Positions 10,779 to 22,950 of a stretch of DNA of 64,000 nt are shown piece after piece. The notes under the pieces were generated by a model, which saw nothing but the letters and a program-made list of their open reading frames with translations, ran no database searches and was not told the DNA's origin. Position 1 is the first letter of the stretch, and every line of letters begins with the position of its first letter. Source of the stretch: Acanthaster planci. Its lineage: Eukaryota > Echinodermata > Asteroidea > Valvatida > Acanthasteridae. Location of the stretch: NCBI RefSeq assembly GCF_001949145.1, contig NW_019091394.1, forward strand, positions 912,804 to 976,803, given 5' to 3'. A program made the translations under genes and the position numbers.

Positions 10779-13700
10779 GTAGGTGTGATATGATACAGGG
10801 TGGGGAAGGAGGAGCTAAGCCAATGGAGGAGGCGGGGGTATTTGTTCCGTCCCTCACAATCTTTGTATAACTTTGCATTGGACCGATGCTTCTCCATTTA
10901 CAGCTTGGGCTGTAAACATAATTCTTCAACTTGTCTGATAATCCCCATCAGTCGATCTTCCAAATCGTTGGGTATTTGCCATAGTTGCTGCGTTCAATTT
11001 CAAACGCTCTCCATGGCTGATTTAAAAAAAGGAAACAACCCTGAGAAAGGTCACAGTAATAACAAGAACAAAGAAAGTGACTGTAGTTAGATTTTGCTCA
11101 CAGACTACCAATTTCTTTGTTCGGTCTTTTTTCAACAACAAACATTTTTCCTCTCGGGAGTCTCACTACATACGCTTGCTCGTTTGAGCTCACCTGGGTT
11201 GGACTTCACACCAGTAGTTTCTTAATCGGGTAGCGACCTCACGTGGGCACTGAGGTGCATTGGTGCTGGTGAGGCAGCTTTGGCCAATCAAAACATTAAA
11301 CAGGCTCCTTTTTTTTTCAGGCATGGCTTGTTCCATGTTTCAGGTTCTGTTTTTTCTGGACTAACGAACTGTTCAGTTTCACGAACGTACATGTAGATCT
11401 GAAACCTCAAAAAAATGCATCGTAAGAAACTCATGGACGTTTGCGATGCCCACCTTTCCCAGATAATAAATACACGCACATGCTCAATATGGGTGGTAAC
11501 TACAATTGTTATTGCCAGTAATGACTACCTTGCTGAACAAAACTAGATCAAGCAAGGGGCCATCGCAGGGTATCAGTGTGTAAATTCCACTCTTTTTCAG
11601 TCCAAAATTGGGATGGGTGGAAGGGTCATTGAGGGTAATGAAATTCAGAATAACTTCTCCGTTAACATTGTGCGCATAATGTGCATTTATATCAAATAGT
11701 AGGGTCGTTTTTTCGAGGTTAAAAATCAGGAATGAAAATGAGGAAAAATACGGGAGTTTTGAAAATCGTTGACTCCAAACTTAAATAAATTAAAGATTAT
11801 AGATCATTGTCAGATAACTGTAGCTATCCTTGACCTGTGATTGGCAAAGGGGAAATATTTTAGGGACAAGTCTGCAAACGAAATTATTGAGAGTCTCAGT
11901 TTCCTTATTTGAAAAGAGAGAAACCTTTCCAATGTAGTCCATTTTCTGTCATAATGTTGTAGAAAGCATAATTTCACCGTGCAAAAAGATAAAAAGATGA
12001 CCCCATAAGTCATTTTCTGAACAATCATCATGTTTGTCCCTGAAAAAGTTTTCCCGCACTTGACATTTTGGCCCCTACGTGATCACTTGATATCCCAAAG
12101 CTGATGTTGTCATGGATACTTTATATACACACATATACATGTACATGTACATGCAGCTGGCTGTAGACGTGTACATGTATGTACACTTGTGTACATGCGG
12201 ACTGTTTACGTCAGATGTGACTGTAGAGTGTTTTAACCCAAGGGGAAAAAATTCTGCAGATGTGTCATGGAGCCTTCACAACAAGTCCATACATGTAACA
12301 GATTTTGTTAATGGGGTGTTAAGCGTATTTTATTACTTAGCTTTGAACAAAAGCACAGAGCATTTTAGAGCCTTTGACCCGAGGCCGTGTGGTATTTTTG
12401 GATTTAATCAATACCTCTGTGAATATTTGATAAGTGCTATCAATGAGCCATTCATAGAGTGAGTGTTGGACATAACAAGTCACTCTAAAAGGTGGGACCT
12501 AGTCTCTCAGTCAGAGGGTTGAAGATCAGGTTGTTGGTAACAATGGAAGTAACCCAGCCAGAAGTAGTCATTTGTAGCGCTAGGTCCTTCAGGCTAAGAC
12601 TACCACTTAGTATTTTGTAGTACTGAGTTGTATAAGCCAAACAATATGCTTGGCGGTTGGGGTTAATTATGAAAAAAGCCTCACAGACTTACAGTTACGT
12701 TCAAGCAGTGTACTTTGTTCTAAAACTGTCAGTGAACGGATAACAAAAACTGACCCAAATGGAAGAGAGATAAGCAGAAATTTGTCAACAACTACTGTTG
12801 ACATAACTGTTAACTGCTGTCCCTGGTTAATAGCCAGGCTTTGAGATCAAGGGCGGAGCTGGTCAGGTAGTCAGAGACTTGTAAGAGGCTTAGTTCGTGC
12901 AGTGTACACGATACCCCACAACCCATGGTTATGAACTGTGCCCTAGATAACAAATGCTTCTGGGGAAGGGGCACATTAAACTTAATAGACATGATCGAGG
13001 TGCGTCCATGCATGGAAGATGTATTAGTTTCCCACACCACAGAACCTGTTCAGAATGTGACAAAGCGCTGTGGTGAAATTCTAGCCTGCTGTCTGCCTCT
13101 AGCCGTTGAAGGGCGACAGGCAGAAAAGGAAGGAAAAGCACCAGACTTGTACAGCACTGGATTTGATGAATAAGTGCCAACATGTATGTCATTTCTGTCC
13201 ACTCAGGCCTGCCATATATGCCGGGAAATAGGTAATACAGTACACAAAAAGCCACCAGTCTGGTACCCAAGGGTTTTTCAACAGAAGCAGATTCCAACAG
13301 ATAAAGGCAGCTTACTTTTAACCTTTTGTTAATTACATGTATGGGTTTTTTCCTTACACTGGCATGTATTCATAACACGGTGTGCGCTGTGTTTTCTGAG
13401 AGCTTGCAAAAAAAACCACAAGCTTACTCAGGTATTAAACTTCTAAATAAAATGGAATTGATTGTTTCTAATGAATATTCAGTTCCTGTTCATATTTCCA
13501 GCTTTGGGTATATTTGTGTGTCTGGTTAGAGGCCTGTTTATTACTGTAAGAGCGGATCAAACTATGAAAGAGAAGAGATTAAATGCCTTTTATATTGCAG
13601 TCACTCTGAATCCTTGAAATGATTGATTCCTCTGACCTTGGTTTGAAGTCTGTGTAGGACTGACCCAATTCAAAAGTCGGCCATATTGAATCGAAAGTGA

Positions 13701-16700
13701 GGTGAACATTTTTATTTGGGGAACCTCGGAATGAAAATGAAGGCAATGGACAAAAATACATGACAGATTAATTTCATTTGCAATGATGAATAATTTACAG
13801 TGTTTGATTTATTATGTCTAAAGTTTTAAGCAACATCTACATGCACACGAGGAAGAAAATTGAAAATTGATGCATGGAACCCAAAATAGCCTGGCACCAC
13901 CCCATTTGACAGATTTCATCGTATAAGATACATGTCGATTCAAGGAACAAGATGAAAAATGGCTTCTTCCGTTGCCTATTATCGTAACACACACCTGACT
14001 AAATGTAGGCACGTACAGAACCGGTAGTAAACATGAGGACACTTTATTTTGTAGAATCGTTCAATTTTAGAAACGAGTGGAAGAAAACTGCATATATCTA
14101 GAAAGGGTGCTGGTGAAAGAGGTTTTCTCATCTACCTCCACCCCAAAACTTAATTATTTTTTCTTCACCATGTTCACACTGCATTGCCCTAAAAAGAAGG
14201 ATATGTTGATTGGCCGGGGATGGCCTTTTCATTTATTGTGTTTTGAATTAAATGTTCTGGTAACAGTTATTCAAAATAGATGTGTCAATGTTTGCTTTAT
14301 AAATTGGATTGCACATTTTGTGAGGATACTGTGGAGACCAGGTCTGTGTTTTCTTGGAAAAAGAAAAAGGATAAGAAAACCCCCCAAAGATGGAAATACA
14401 GTCATGGGCATCTTTGATGGTAGAAGAGCGACGATTGGGCCTCAAATTAGTACTTTAGTAGATTGGCAGAGAAAAACCACTGAAACTACTGAAAACAATT
14501 TTTTAAATTTGAAAACTTGGAGGGTTAAATTTTTGGGTACAAATCAATAGGATTTTGAAGCATTTATCACCTAAAAGGTTCTGTCTGTTTGTATGAAGAG
14601 CAACGATTTTAGATTTTTAATCAGTGGTTTTTGTTTCTTTCCTTTACCTGTCTTTGTTAGATTTATCTTTTAGCTGTTCCTCCCAGCAAGACGGCATTAA
14701 TAGTTTTCCGGGCCCACATGTCTGCCCTCAGTGGGCCATTCCTAGCGATAATCTTTCCTGTTCTCAACACCAGACTTGTAAGTCTTACTTCCTTGTTCTG
14801 TGGGCCTGTTTGTTTCACATGGATCTGAATCTCAATCGGTAATCCATCACTGGTTCACGGACACCAGAACCCACCTGATGGATGGAGGGAACCAGCATTG
14901 GAATCGTAGATTGAGATCTAAATCCATGTGAAACAAACAGGCCTTGTATCTGTAGACAAATCTGAGGGGCCTACCTGTAAGTCATAGTCGCTACTCAATT
15001 GGCTAGGGCTAGAGTTAACGTGTGTGCCTGTGGGCGGCCACTGGCTAGTGGCTGCGACCACTTGGCAAAGACACATGCCACAGCCATTTGATTTGGACAT
15101 GGCTCTCTCCTCACTTGACTCATATCAGGGAGAACTTTCTCTTAGTCCAGAGACTTGCTAAGCATGGAACATATTTGCTTAGCAAAAAAAGTTACTTGTG
15201 AAAAATTCCAATATACGGTATATTGCTTGTGGCCATTTCTCTGGCGGCATTTGCTCAGCACTTAATTTTTCCTCAGCAATATTTTCTCCCTTGCTGAGAT
15301 TACTCATGTCAGTCATTATGACGAAGAAGTTGGGACTGACCGGTTTCATTTTTTTCAGTTTTTGCTCATTACTTTCATGTTTTTAATACGATGCATTTAG
15401 TTACCATGTGAACCGGAGCTGTACTGGGTTCAACACGTTCTAATCTATCTCATCATACCCCCGTACCTCATGAGTCTTGGAGGTGAGTGACCTTTAACCT
15501 ACAGTGACTAGAAATACCGCCTCACCAGCATACATGTAGATGGATCCACAGTGGCGACTGGGGAACAGTTTCAACCGGGGGCATATGCGAAGACCGTACA
15601 TTCCACCATAAATTATTCACGTGTGACCAGCGCAACCTACTTTCTGAAACCGTGAATGCGTTCGTAAAGCTGTAATTGGTCGGTCTCTGGATTAAAACCT
15701 TGCCATCTCCTTTTCCTGTAGGGAGCAGACAAAAGGGGCTTTCACACGAGACAAATTCCCTGGGAAATTGCCTGGGAATTTCGTTCGGTCTGTTCACACT
15801 ACCAAAGAAATTCCCAGGGAGAGGCTTTTCCCCGGGAAATATTTACCCCTGCTCAGGAATGGGGTTAAAGGAGAAAACCTCAGGGTTTAACGTTTTTCCT
15901 GGGAGAAAGCAACTGGTGATGCCCTGAAATAGTGTCCCTGGGAGTTACCAAATGGGTCAAGTGTGAATGGTTGCAGGGGTTTTGGTGGGGTAAAAAATCC
16001 CCGGGATTTGCCCAAGGATTTATTTCCCAGGGGATTGGCTCTGCAGCGTGAAAAGGCCTAGATTGTTTGCTTTCTCAGAAGCAGAACTGGGATCTCATGA
16101 AGTTAAGTGCAAGATACAAACCAGAGGACTCTCCACACTAAGTTCCTCTCTGTCTTACATTGCATATTAGTTTCAGAAAAATGGTACCACTTTATTCATT
16201 AGGAGCACCTCATAGAAGAATTAGCATTGTCTTTACCAACATTTTGACCAAAAACAGCTATTCAAAAGTCAGATTGTTCATTTGTTGGGGTGTTTGTTTG
16301 CTTGTTTTTACAGGTGCTTATACTTGTGAGCCATTGTCCAACTTTTCCTGGGTCATTTTCATGACGGGAGCCCAGTTCATCTACCATTTTATTCCCCTTC
16401 AAGGCATGGCATTGGTAAGCAGACGTAGAATATTTGATTTGAGAAGAGTATTGACCATTCAAGAGTGGTGAATTCATGATGACTGCAGTCTTTCAGGAAA
16501 CAAAAATGGCCTCCCCGATTCAACCACCACCAACCACCGTTTCATTTGCAGTGACTTTAGAATACGTAGAAATAAGTGTTACTTTTAAACTTATTTTTTT
16601 TTCTGTGGAAGGACGCTATCTTTCGGCACAAGTCACAGGTTCCTGCATCCCAAGCGCTGCCTTGATTGAAACGTTGATAGAATTCCTTCGGGCCGGAAAA

Positions 16701-17320
16701 ATATTGAAAACGTCATGTACATTTAGTTGCAGTTCCAGGGTTACAAAATTCATGGGGATTTGTGAAAAAAAGGACAAAAATCCTGGAAAAGTTATGGCAT
16801 TTTGTGAAGTTCAATTTATTTCGTATATGAAACTGCCAACACAGTAAGATGGTGTGAGAAATCTGACTTTCGTGCGCAACAGAATGAAACAGATTTTGCA
16901 GATGCAAGCATGTTTTGCGCCTTTGCATTAAGAAAATGTAGTGAACACCAAACATCTACTGCAACACCAGACTGATAATTGAGCCAGTAGTTTTGTTAAC
17001 TCGGCCATTTATTTTCATAATTGGGAAAAATTTATGGGGGGGGGTAGCCATGGATTTTCATTTTCTTAAAGGTGCAGGAACTTTGCGTTAGTTTGGTTTT
17101 TCTGTCACTTTTGTGTCAGCTGCTGCACGTCAACTTGAACAACATGCTCTGTCCCGCACCAAGCGACCCCTTCTGCAGCTCCTGGTATCGCATGTTTGCC
17201 CTGGTCCACCAGCATCTCCTGCTCCCCGTCCACCTGAAACTCTACACCCTGGTGATGAGGTTGATTCTCCCTGTGAACCCCGACCCCATCAACGGCGACG
17301 TCATCAAGAAATCTCACTAG
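10401..17320 (+). CDS. TMEM164: TMEM164 (membrane acyltransferase), one exon not located
   Basis: TMEM164 is a multi-pass ER/Golgi membrane protein reported to acylate ether phospholipids with C20:4 chains and to promote ferroptosis. Exons found are 10401-10778, 15401-15482, 16314-16414 and 17120-17320. Exon 1 carries the N-terminal GVDPKFPGNGGPECARFL motif and ends after NPCH, whose cysteine (residue 119 here) is at the site reported as catalytic in human. Later exons give LYWVQHVLIYLIIPPYL, GGAYTCEPLSNFSWV and VNLNNMLCPAPSDPF. All are strongly conserved and predominantly hydrophobic. Exon 1 ends and the 15401 exon begins in phase 0. Human residues between these points (ACPPCRG to LNGALLALLFP) require an exon of about 110 nt that I could not find. 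With it, the protein would be about 290 residues against 297 in human. Confidence 0.92.
14803..14943. repeat. Short foldback element
   Basis: GGCCTGTTTGTTTCACATGG at 14803-14822, with its extension to 14838, is mirrored at 14909-14943. The loop is about 70 bp. A diverged half-copy lies at about 4483-4530, which shows an interspersed family. Confidence 0.65.
15150..15310. repeat. Interspersed repeat with GCTTAGCA words
   Basis: This stretch shares word patterns such as ATTTGCTTAGCAAAA with about 19935-20080 and 27160-27195. The copies are diverged and I could not fix their ends. A degenerate interspersed element is the likeliest reading. Confidence 0.35.
15401..15482 (+). CDS. TMEM164: TMEM164 internal coding exon (QHV exon)
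   Basis: It encodes LPCEPELYWVQHVLIYLIIP and continues to SLGG. The acceptor is GCATTTAG and the donor is G|gtgagt (phase 1). It matches the human LLPFELEIYYIQHV region. Confidence 0.9.
15734..16059. repeat. MITE-like element
   Basis: The left end, AGGGGCTTTCACACGAG, is mirrored by an imperfect inverted right end (CGTGAAAAGGCCT at about 16047-16059). The interior is rich in CCCTGGGAAAT variants and partial palindromes. No ORF of transposase type is present. It lies in the TMEM164 intron between the 15401 and 16314 exons. Confidence 0.55.
16314..16414 (+). CDS. TMEM164: TMEM164 internal coding exon (AYT exon)
   Basis: It encodes GAYTCEPLSNFSWV and a hydrophobic run to PLQGMAL. The acceptor is TTTTTACAG and the donor is TTG|gtaagc. 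It corresponds to the human GGAYTPEPLSSFRWAL region. Confidence 0.93.
17120..17320 (+). CDS. TMEM164: TMEM164 last coding exon
   Basis: It encodes VNLNNMLCPAPSDPFCSSWY and the C-terminus ending DVIKKSH, then TAG at 17318-17320. The acceptor is TTGTGTCAG in phase 0. VNLNNMLCPA-SDPF is invariant in the family. Confidence 0.95.
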   Translation: MLHVNLNNMLCPAPSDPFCSSWYRMFALVHQHLLLPVHLKLYTLVMRLILPVNPDPINGDVIKKSH

Positions 17321-18418
17321 GTGTGTGTGTACATTTGTTTGTGCAGGCTGAGGTGACCTTTTACCAAATCTGACAAACGTTCAAAACATGGTTCCTCTCA
17401 TCAGGGGCTCTTTGTGCTAATTGCTTGGGCATGAATTGCAGAAGTAGGCCAGTAAATAGGCCCAAAATAATCACCACCATCCAAATCGTGATTATTAGGC
17501 CTTAACATTCTTTGTCATTTATAGGTCTTACGGCCCACAATCTCGAGCAGTTGTCTATAGAAAGTGTGGAACTTTGAATAAGACTGTGAACTCCAATTTC
17601 TGAGAAATTTGGACAGAGTCAATCCTAAAGGAACTATAATTTCCATTAGGGTCAGTCACTTCCTGCATTGCCACCTGCTATGTGTAGCACTGCCAAGAAC
17701 TTCGGTGTTTTGTTGGAATGACAAATTCTTTTTGTGGGACACTATTCACCAAAAATTATTAGATTCACCATAAATGAGACAGTGATGGAATGAAATTTAA
17801 TGCCATGTGTCTCAGCGACCTCGGAGAAGTGTACTTTTCCTGTATTTTTAAGAAGTGAAGGTTGTCTGTGGCAGTCTACTGATTGGTCTGCTTTGTCACA
17901 TTTTAGAGACATGGCGTACCAAAACTGGTTTGCTCGCAGCATGGTTCTGCCTTGCATGGGTTAAGTTGAATGCATGCAGTCCACGAATACTTGCGTACTA
18001 GGAATGCACCCCGCTGGTAAACTTTTAGTGCTGATGCATGGAATCAGTAACTGCTTTGTTGTCTAAGTGCATGCATCTTGGATTGGGGTGATGTCATTGT
18101 TGTAAGGCATCCTGCCCAAGGACACAAATTGTTCTCATCCCTGCCTGGTTCCAGACTTGCATTCAGCTGTTTCTCCTCGGCTCGTAGTGTTCAGAGAGCT
18201 CCAGATGGTAGTCAGCAATAGGTAACAAGTTGGAAATCTGTGTGTGATGCAAAATTTGGCCCACTGAGTCGGCAAAACAGTGTGTACAGAACACTGCCGA
18301 AACATTTCAATTTGGTATAGTCCCCCATTTGTAGTTTGGATGTTTTAGCTCGACGGGCAAGTTTTTATTTCCATGTACACATCATTAGATTGTTCTTATA
18401 TGTGTACTTTATCAGAGA

Positions 18419-18424
18419 AATAAA
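18419..18424 (+). terminator. Candidate TMEM164 poly(A) signal
   Basis: An AATAAA lies about 1.1 kb after the TMEM164 stop codon. Another + strand AATAAA occurs at 21489-21494. Either could end the transcript. Confidence 0.3.
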
Positions 18425-19241
18425 GAAAGACATAATTATATTGTGGCCACGTGTTGACATGGTTGACCCAATGCAAAGCATTGATGTAAAGCAGTTACAT
18501 TCCACTCTTTGTTGTGTAGTTTGATACAAATTTGCATAGTTTGTAAAAGTCATAGATATGTCTGGCAATGTTATGATCACGTTTCTCGACCAGATCTAGT
18601 GGTCTCCAACAATGGGAAACACTTCTGAGACACTTGGGGGCAGCAAACCTACTGGTCCTACAGATACGTGACCGCTCTACTATTGTTTGCGTCTGGTTTG
18701 GGCTAATCTGATGTGGGCATGCTCAAACTGACGCTAACATTGGTTGACCAGACGGTCACTCAGGACCAGTGTGTTTGCCTTCACCAAGCATCTCAAAGAG
18801 TCTCCAGTTGGCAAATGCTACAGAGGTTTTCCAGTTCTGTTACTGGAACATCCAAATAACTTTCTTTCATGTAAGTATGAGTAAGTTTTTCTTAACATAA
18901 CTTTGAAAAAATTCTCCTTTTTTGTCTCAGATGATCATCCATGTTGTATAAATCACTAGTACATTCTACCCTACATAGGGGTTCTCATTTCTTTTAGTTA
19001 CTTTCAAAGGCAAAGTGGTACATAGAATAACAAGAATATTCTTGTTTTATTTTGTATTAATAGCAGAATTTATTAACGGTCAGAGGAAGTACAGTATTAT
19101 GCGGATGTTTGCCCAGTGGTTTTTCAGACAATCAGTAATATTGAAGTCAAGCCTAGATCTCGAACGTACAGACAACACATTGGTGACAGTGTAAAACTGA
19201 ACAGGTTTTCAAGACTTAACAGTACAGAGTGTACTTACCAC

Positions 19242-19520
19242 CAAAGATCGTAGAGCACCGCAAAGCGGCGCAAGATGGCGAACTTCACCGTGAATACAAG
19301 TAAAATGTTGTAATCGCATGGGCGCCATTTGAGCAAGCGATACGCGTGTGCAATTCATATTAATGCACAGGCGCCGCGGCAGGCACGTGCACCTGGGGAG
19401 CCTGCGCCCAAACATTACCGTAAAATGCGCAGGCGTATCGCTTGCTCAAATGCGCCCACGATAATTACATCTTTTGGGCAGAGTTATCCATCTTGCGCCT
19501 TTGGCGCTATATGATCTTTG
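19242..19520. repeat. GC-rich foldback element
   Basis: The left arm (about 19242-19345) and right arm (about 19432-19520) form a long, interrupted stem. The best-paired core is TTTGAGCAAGCGATACGC against its complement. Its composition is unlike the AT-rich flanks. No ORF of note is present. Confidence 0.6.
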
Positions 19521-19934
19521 CTTACCACCATGTCCAGTTGGCCATTGGCAGTATTCAGTTCTTGCTACGCAAGCAGAAGGCTCGACTTCATGATCACAGC
19601 GTTGGTCGAATAATTATATCGCCTTAAGAAGTACACAAAAAATTGCCTGCAAGTATCTCGTTGTTGTTATTTGTGCTACGGAGAAACGGTTACTAATTGT
19701 GATAAGCCAGGATTAACAATTTTGACATAGCAGACTATCGACCAATCAGAACTGGTCACCCCTTTGAGAACAGGGATCTAGTGGTAATTACAGATGAGCA
19801 TTCTGTTGGCATGGTGAGAAATCTTGGGATATGAATATTCATCATTTCTCTGATTGGCTGCCAGTTATTATTCCACCTCCATTAGCAGGAAATGTGGCTT
19901 ATATTTCACAGAGCCACCGAACACAAACAGACAA

Positions 19935-20080
19935 ATCGCTTAGCATTTATTACTTGCTTAGCAAAAAGTAGCAGTAAACCAGTCATGTTGCATGTGGTGA
20001 CATTTTTACTAGAAACCTGTGTCTGCTAAGCTCATTTTTCCTGTGCTAAAGCAAATTTGTGTGCTTGGCAGCTCTGTGAA
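19935..20080. repeat. GCTTAGCA-type repeat fragment
   Basis: It resembles the fragment at 15150-15310 (CTTGCTTAGCAAAA core) and lies just right of the GC-rich foldback. Its boundaries are uncertain. Confidence 0.3.
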
Positions 20081-21306
20081 ATTCGGCTCAGAATTGGGAC
20101 AACTGTCATGTGTGTGTGTTTTCATTGTATTGAATAATTAATCGGATGCAAAGGTTGTAGATTTGCTAAAATTGTGTAAATCAAAGGTAATTATAAATAT
20201 GTACAATTTTTAATGGTTAAGATTTTCATACAACAGTAAGTTGCCACTTACCTGTCTGTCAAATCTCATACACACAAAACTTACATGTGTTTACTCTTCA
20301 CGTTTTATGATTGAATTGTTTCATTGCATCGTATACCTCCAAGGCTTTGAACTTTTAACACTTAAACTTTGCTGTCTATTTCAACATTTGGCGAGGTACA
20401 TTACTCTTCTTTTTTTTCACTTGAAAAGATCTGAAATCAATACTTCAGGCTAAATTACATCTTGTCACTGAATGTTTTGCTGGTCACAGATGTTACCAGG
20501 TTTACATAAGGACTGTTAGTTTTCATTCGGTGTAAATTTACCAACTGTGCTCTTTAACTCACTTGTTTTTAGGCTACAAAGATTGGCTTCAAAGAATGGC
20601 TACATGCACTGTTTGGCATGCACGAGGGTTTATCCACTACGGACACAGGGCGAGGGCTCCCCTCATTTCCTCTGTTTCCTTAGAATGACGCAATCTACAT
20701 TCAGCATGTTCAGAATTCGCATCTTGGCATGAACAGAAAAAAAACCTTTTGCTTGTTATAGTTGAGCTCTGAAGACACATGAAACTGCGTTTGATTTGTA
20801 TGCTTCCATATTTATTCGAACAGATAAAATCAGAAAAAACGTGTTTTCCTTTGAGTTGCTCTTTAACAGATGGATGTACCTGCAAAGTGGTCATTCCGGT
20901 TCTTTGTAAAATGTAACATTGATCTGTGAATAGAAAGTCTCTCTTTTCTTTCCGTAATTTACAGTTTCATACAGTCACTGGAATATATATATAAATGTAC
21001 ATACGGACTGATAGGAAGAAAACTGTTACTTCACCATAGCATGTTACACTTTGAAGTCTTGATATACCATTGGAAGTGTTTTAGTGTTCATTTTTTTTAA
21101 CCAAAACTTTAAACACCAAGCATGGGTTGAAATATGTTTCCCAGTATGTGTTAGATTCTCACATTCTCAGTGAGTAAAACTTATTTTGACTGTGCCATTT
21201 TTCAATGTCACAATCACAGTTTCAACAGTTTGATGGGAAGACCCTTCAGTACATGCAGGTCAGTTGTATCCAGATGTGGCCGTAAACTCGATGAGACATT
21301 AAACTT

Positions 21307-21348
21307 TCTATTTGTGACCTGCTCCACAAAAAAGGGTAATAAGTCGTG
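21307..21348 (+). repeat. Solo arm of the 401-832 foldback family
   Basis: TCTATTTGTGACCTGCTCCA and the following AAAAGGG-TAATAAGTCG match the left arm of the foldback at 401. No mirrored partner was found nearby. Confidence 0.5.
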
Positions 21349-22016
21349 CAATGCCAAAACACGTAATGGCCTGTTCTCTTTGGAGAAGGCAAAATGTCTT
21401 CAAAAACATGATTTTGTGTTTTTTCCTTTAACACTTTCTGTAATATTTATATTTTCAGAATTTGTGACTACAAACATGGATACTGATGAATAAAGATGAA
21501 AAATTGATCCTTCAGTAGGAAATCCTTCATAGCATTGTGTTTCCAAGAGATACACTTCATGAGCTTTTTCACAAAATGTGCTTTTATTGAATCCAAAAAT
21601 TTGGATTTACAAATGTCCATATATCTCCAGAATGCAGTGCACTACAGGGGTCATTCATATATCAAATTGTAGTGTTTGATGTACAGAATCCAGCCATATC
21701 AAAAACTCTTAACCTGAATCTGCCAACTTATTACCCATTTTGCTATAGCCAGTCACATTTGGATTTCATCCATTTCAATTGCTACTCAAGCCCTAGAACT
21801 TGGCCGGTTTCACAGTGATAATAATGTTGTAACTATTGCTGGTTTGCACTTGTTCTCAAGTAAATCAATTTTGCCGAGGTGATTTTTGCCATGGTAGCAT
21901 AAGTTGTCTGATGGTGAGACAATTATTGCTAGAGAATATTTATATCTGCTGTATCAGAGACCAAAAGAAATAATTTACGAAATTGCAAATGTTAAAAACA
22001 AAGATAAATGAAACTT

Positions 22017-22682
22017 TTATGGAGCGCCAACTAATGTGTATGGTTTGTGGAATTGTGAAGTTACTTTGAAAGGTGCCTTCTTCGACTTGAGATCAAGGCT
22101 AAATGTTGGATTTGTTTTGGTATGATGGGCAGCATACACGAAGCAGCACCATTCAACTGTATGCCCCCTAGGGAAGGCTAATTTTCTGAATAATGCCAGT
22201 ACATTTATCTGGACTTGAATCAAGTCTAACCAAGAGGTATTATCCACTAGCTCAAAGGAATGTGGACAAGAGAATGTAATAAATTGATGAAGTTTATCTG
22301 TGTCTTTGCCTGCAATTTTTTTTTTCTTTTGGAGCTTTTTAAGAAAAGGTTGGGGATAAATAAGCTTGATAAAATATGAGATTCTCCTTGTGCCTACACA
22401 TTGCCAACCTACAAGCAAAAGAAAGAGAACAACAGAATGTATTCTGGCAAACTCTTTTTTGGGTGACATTACGCTTTCAAATCCTGGGTGCTTCCACCAA
22501 AACCCCTTTAAGGTAATTAGGCATAAATGAGGGGAGAGGGGGACTCTATGTCTCCAACCATTTGTCACACTACAAAAAGTGTTGCTTGCTTTCCTTATTA
22601 ACACTTGTGCCCCAACTATAGCATAAGTCCCAACTACAGTTGGGACAGTCCCAACTGCAGTGCTGCAGTTGGGCTGACCCAA
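22017..22682 (-). CDS. Unassigned 221-codon ORF, probably spurious
   Basis: This is the longest uninterrupted ORF in the window apart from its length being comparable to real exons. Its N-terminal 35 or so codons lie inside the palindromic element at 22609-22950. The rest has no family motif that I recognise, and the Lys run KKLQKKKK comes from an A-rich tract. It may be a transposon remnant or a chance ORF. Confidence 0.12.
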   Translation of the reverse strand: MGQPNCSTAVGTVPTVVGTYAIVGAQVLIRKASNTFCSVTNGWRHRVPLSPHLCLITLKGFWWKHPGFESVMSPKKEFARIHSVVLFLLLVGWQCVGTRRISYFIKLIYPQPFLKKLQKKKKIAGKDTDKLHQFITFSCPHSFELVDNTSWLDLIQVQINVLALFRKLAFPRGHTVEWCCFVYAAHHTKTNPTFSLDLKSKKAPFKVTSQFHKPYTLVGAP

Positions 22683-22950
22683 CTATTGTTGACCAATGTC
22701 TGTGGGAAATGTCTCAACATTATCCAATTCAGTGTGTCTCACACTTGACACAATTCATCTAAGATGTGGCACTTCATCTGTTCATCTAGCCCTATGACCA
22801 ATGACATGACATTTGTAAACAATATGACTTTGGCACATGCTGGGCACATCATGCACGCAGGACCTCTCTGCTGTAGTTGGGCCGGCCTAACTGTAGCACT
22901 CTAGTTGGGACGGGCCCAACTATATTTGGGACTGATGCTATAGTTGGGGC
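22609..22950. repeat. Foldback element with nested CCCAACT/AGTTGGG palindromes
   Basis: A perfect 16-bp terminal inverted repeat, GCCCCAACTATAGCAT, stands at 22609-22624 and, inverted, at 22935-22950. Inside each arm are further short palindromes of the form CCCAACTnnAGTTGGG. It lies about 370 bp upstream of the MCM7 start codon. Confidence 0.7.

Larger units (their letters stand above)
10779..15400 (+). other. TMEM164 intron region that should hold a missing exon
   Basis: About 4.6 kb lies between two phase-0 splice sites. It is AT-rich, with a small foldback at 14803-14943 and a TACATGTA run near 12130-12190. No open segment of about 108 nt resembling the conserved MHMLNGALLA region was seen on either strand. 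Confidence 0.6.
17321..22608. other. TMEM164 3' flank and intergenic region
   Basis: No coding exon was recognised in this stretch of about 5.3 kb. It holds a candidate poly(A) signal (18419-18424), a GC-rich foldback (19242-19520), repeat fragments, and a 221-codon minus-strand ORF (22017-22682) of unclear status. Confidence 0.5.

Noticed and set aside
12112-12462. ORF containing VNGVLSVFYYLALN, reminiscent of LNGALLALLFPVVN
   Set aside because: The upstream half does not match, no donor follows at the expected place, and part of the ORF is TACATGTA repeat.
13326-13529. Hydrophobic ORF with a weak LAC...VF...LQ pattern, considered as the missing TMEM164 exon
   Set aside because: It lacks the MHMLNGALLA core, and no in-phase splice sites of suitable length frame it.
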